Assembly: GCF_029690045.1 (NCBI RefSeq)
Contig: NZ_CP121464.1
Coordinates: forward strand, 5,332,001-5,396,000
Direction: 5' to 3'
Source: Janthinobacterium rivuli
GTDB lineage: Bacteria > Pseudomonadota > Gammaproteobacteria > Burkholderiales > Burkholderiaceae_D
DNA: 64,000 bases
The notes below the pieces were generated by a model. The model was not told the origin of the DNA, searched no databases, and saw only the letters and a program-made list of their open reading frames with translations. Each line of letters begins with the position of its first letter. Position 1 is the stretch's first letter. Below are positions 63,739 through 64,000 of the stretch, piece by piece. The position numbers were made by a program, and so were the translations under genes.

Positions 63739-63770
63739 AAAAAAAACCGACGCAGAATGCGCCGGTTTTT
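63739..63770 (-). terminator. Terminator of the end-of-window gene
   Basis: AAAACCGACGCA pairs with TGCGCCGGTTTT with one mismatch and a GAA loop; on the minus strand a T-run follows. Confidence 0.85.
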
Positions 63771-63795
63771 CACACTGATAATAATCAAGGTCAGC

Positions 63796-64000
63796 TTATT
63801 TCTTCGCCGCTTGCTCCAGCGCGCGGGCCGTGACGAATTCCGGACGGATATCGTTGGGTACAGCCTTCATCTTGTCGAGCGCCACTTGCACTTCAGGGCG
63901 GATCACCACGTACTTGGTCATCAGGTCTTTCGCGCGCGCATAGTCGCCCGTCGCCTCGATGGTCAGAAATTCACGGTCCAGGTCGATCACGGCCTGTTTG
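63796..64000 (-). CDS. Probable M49-family (dipeptidyl-peptidase III-like) peptidase, C-terminal end
   Basis: The last 67 residues of a gene that continues beyond the window read IDLDREFLTIEATGDYARAK and YVVIRPEVQVALDKMKAVPNDIRPEF. This helical tail resembles the C-terminus of bacterial M49 zinc peptidases. The catalytic HELxGH-like part is outside the window, so the assignment is provisional. Confidence 0.5.
   Translation of the reverse strand, partial: KQAVIDLDREFLTIEATGDYARAKDLMTKYVVIRPEVQVALDKMKAVPNDIRPEFVTARALEQAAKK

Overview
The window is chromosomal DNA from a GC-rich betaproteobacterium, most likely of the family Oxalobacteraceae (Janthinobacterium/Massilia/Duganella-like). The evidence is the phasin gene with its own promoter, the aat-bpt pair of N-end-rule transferases, the radC/fkpB/ispH/rpmB/rpmG neighbourhood, the livHMGF transporter, and dispersed palindromes of a kind common in this family. 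The genus is an inference from gene content; no rRNA is present. I see no insertion sequence, prophage, CRISPR array or large island. Coding density is high, and most long reading frames on the opposite strand are composition artefacts.

Layout. 1-5.4 kb: the end of dut, a lipoprotein resembling M48 peptidases but with replaced metal ligands, an XdhC-family protein, an AlkA-type glycosylase, and an SRUF protein/ECF sigma/anti-sigma operon. 5.4-13.2 kb: an MFS exporter with divergent LysR gene, a uracil/mismatch glycosylase, a two-subunit molybdenum hydroxylase (iorAB-like), and a second MFS exporter with divergent XRE/MmyB-type regulator. 13.2-13.5 kb: two tandem initiator tRNA genes with near-leaderless promoters. 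13.7-21.5 kb: Nudix hydrolase, aat, bpt, a REPIN-like repeat, a Tricorn-type protease, pyrD and an aldo/keto reductase. 21.8-26.3 kb: a TonB-dependent receptor, a lipoprotein, a DUF2185 (Imm33-like) protein and a YjbR protein.

26.3-32.6 kb is a sulfate assimilation block (cysB, cysA, cysW, cysT, sbp) with a 1-Cys peroxiredoxin and an RBBP9-like hydrolase between sbp and cysT. 32.7-37.9 kb: dgkA, an IclR regulator, a PBP7-like endopeptidase, a nitroreductase/EamA pair and a phasin whose promoter is bracketed by two 16-bp repeats. 38.0-41.7 kb: livHMGF without a binding protein. 42.0-47.0 kb: ispH, fkpB, an inserted glycosidase-like/LamG fusion gene, radC, rpmB and rpmG. 47.1-52.4 kb: fatty-acid desaturase, MscS channel, RsmB-family methyltransferase, purN with a probable leaderless promoter, and a barstar-like protein. 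52.8-64 kb: a glycine-zipper envelope protein, a spermidine-synthase-like methyltransferase, a stand-alone GspE/PilB ATPase, tRNA-Lys, several secreted or hypothetical proteins, an S9 peptidase, an MFS transporter, a BON-domain protein, a secreted HExxH protein and the end of a probable M49 peptidase.

Most of the window is ordinary housekeeping and transport. The best candidates for something new are the LamG fusion gene inside conserved synteny, the pseudo-M48 lipoprotein, the barstar-like protein without a visible RNase partner, the near-leaderless U1-A72 initiator tRNA pair, and several orphan palindromic operators.
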